Part shown: positions 63,713 through 64,000 of the stretch, in pieces
How the letters are laid out: the number at the start of each line of letters is the position of its first letter
How positions within the stretch are numbered: position 1 is the first letter of the stretch
Assembly (NCBI RefSeq): GCF_003367505.1
Contig: NZ_PXXX01000019.1
Span: forward strand, 169,389-233,388
Source: Lysinibacillus capsici
Lineage (GTDB): Bacteria; Bacillota; Bacilli; Bacillales_A; Planococcaceae
Direction of reading: 5' to 3'
Length of the DNA stretch: 64,000 nt
The notes under the pieces: generated by a model
What the model was told of the DNA's origin: nothing
What the model saw: only the letters and a program-made list of their open reading frames with translations
Databases searched by the model: none
Position numbers and translations under genes: made by a program

Positions 63713-64000
63713 ATGCGTATTGTATCGCAAGGACAGTCAATTGATACGATTACTGCACCAACTAATACAAGAGCTATGAATGCTCAGGAAAATATAACAC
63801 CTATTGTTTCAGACGCAAACTCTAAACCGGTGATAGAAAAAGCAACAGCAGTAGAGGAAGATCAAGAAATTTCAAAGGATAAACTACAACAGGCAGTTGA
63901 TGTTGTAAATGAATTTTTGGAAATTAATAACAGTTCCTCTAAATTTATTTATCATGAGGGATTAGAACGTTATTATGTAACAATCGTAAATCGTGATACC
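63713..64000 (+). CDS. flaG: Flagellar protein FlaG (YvyC), cut by window end
   Basis: 96 codons visible from ATG 63713, with GGGAGG about 11 nt upstream, no stop before the edge. N-terminal disordered linker, then the FlaG core: LQQAVDVVNEFLEINNSSSKFIYHEGLERYYVTIVN. In B. subtilis flaG heads the fliD-fliS-fliT operon and directly follows hag; here about 38 kb of glycan genes separate the two, so flaG resumes the ancestral flagellar order. Confidence 0.92.
   Translation, partial: MRIVSQGQSIDTITAPTNTRAMNAQENITPIVSDANSKPVIEKATAVEEDQEISKDKLQQAVDVVNEFLEINNSSSKFIYHEGLERYYVTIVNRDT

Overview
The window looks like a chromosome segment of a low-GC Gram-positive, motile, spore-former-type Bacillaceae/Planococcaceae bacterium, most likely Lysinibacillus or a close relative. 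This is inferred from gene order, strong GGAGG-type ribosome binding sites, U-tract terminators, and a SecA2/SlaP pair of the kind used for S-layer export. No rRNA, tRNA, CRISPR array, intact insertion sequence or prophage gene was seen.

Region 1 (1-6.8 kb) is a mix of core genes: the tail of a sigma-54 activator, proline dehydrogenase, a TetR regulator, an S41 processing protease, a BrnQ branched-chain amino-acid carrier with a probable CodY box, and a LysM-LysM-NlpC/P60 wall hydrolase. Region 2 (6.8-16.5 kb) is envelope and signalling: slaP-secA2, tagO, an LCP ligase, a YigZ/YvyE protein, degS-degU, and a lipoprotein. Region 3 (16.5-25.8 kb) follows the B. subtilis late-competence/flagellar order: fakB/degV, comFA, comFC, yvyF, flgM, flgN, flgK, flgL, yviE, fliW, csrA, hag. 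The hag leader carries a textbook CsrA-binding hairpin.

Region 4 (25.8-63.6 kb) is a large flagellin-glycosylation island between hag and flaG. It starts with two Maf/DUF115 glycosyltransferases around a small helical protein. A complete pseudaminic acid pathway is present but scattered (PseB at 29.2 kb; PseH, PseF, PseG, PseI and PseC at 50-60.6 kb). UDP-sugar genes (galE, UDP-xylose synthase, gtaB, ugd) follow PseB. A second module at 34.2-42.5 kb combines GDP-mannose enzymes (CBS-cupin protein, ManC, Gmd, perosamine-synthase-like aminotransferase) with a NeuB-type synthase, a CMP-nonulosonate transferase, a formyltransferase, a FemAB-like acyltransferase and a TIM-barrel protein; it may make a second, unusual nonulosonic acid. 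Glycosyltransferases (a 599-residue GT-B-like protein, two GT8, one GT2) sit in very AT-rich DNA at 42.5-49.3 kb with decayed genes between them, including a recognisable UDP-galactopyranose mutase remnant. A block of FabG-like reductase, PseH, ACP, AMP-ligase, LuxE and LuxC (49.3-54.6 kb) precedes the main pse genes. The island ends with pgi and pgcA, which feed hexose phosphate into UDP-glucose. No flippase, polymerase or membrane-bound initiating transferase was seen in the island, which fits cytoplasmic glycosylation of flagellin. flaG starts at the right edge and is cut by the window end.

Best candidates for new biology: the GDP-mannose/NeuB module, the ACP-AMP ligase-LuxE-LuxC set inside a pse locus, the 114-residue protein between the two mafs, and a C9 tract that could make one island gene phase-variable.
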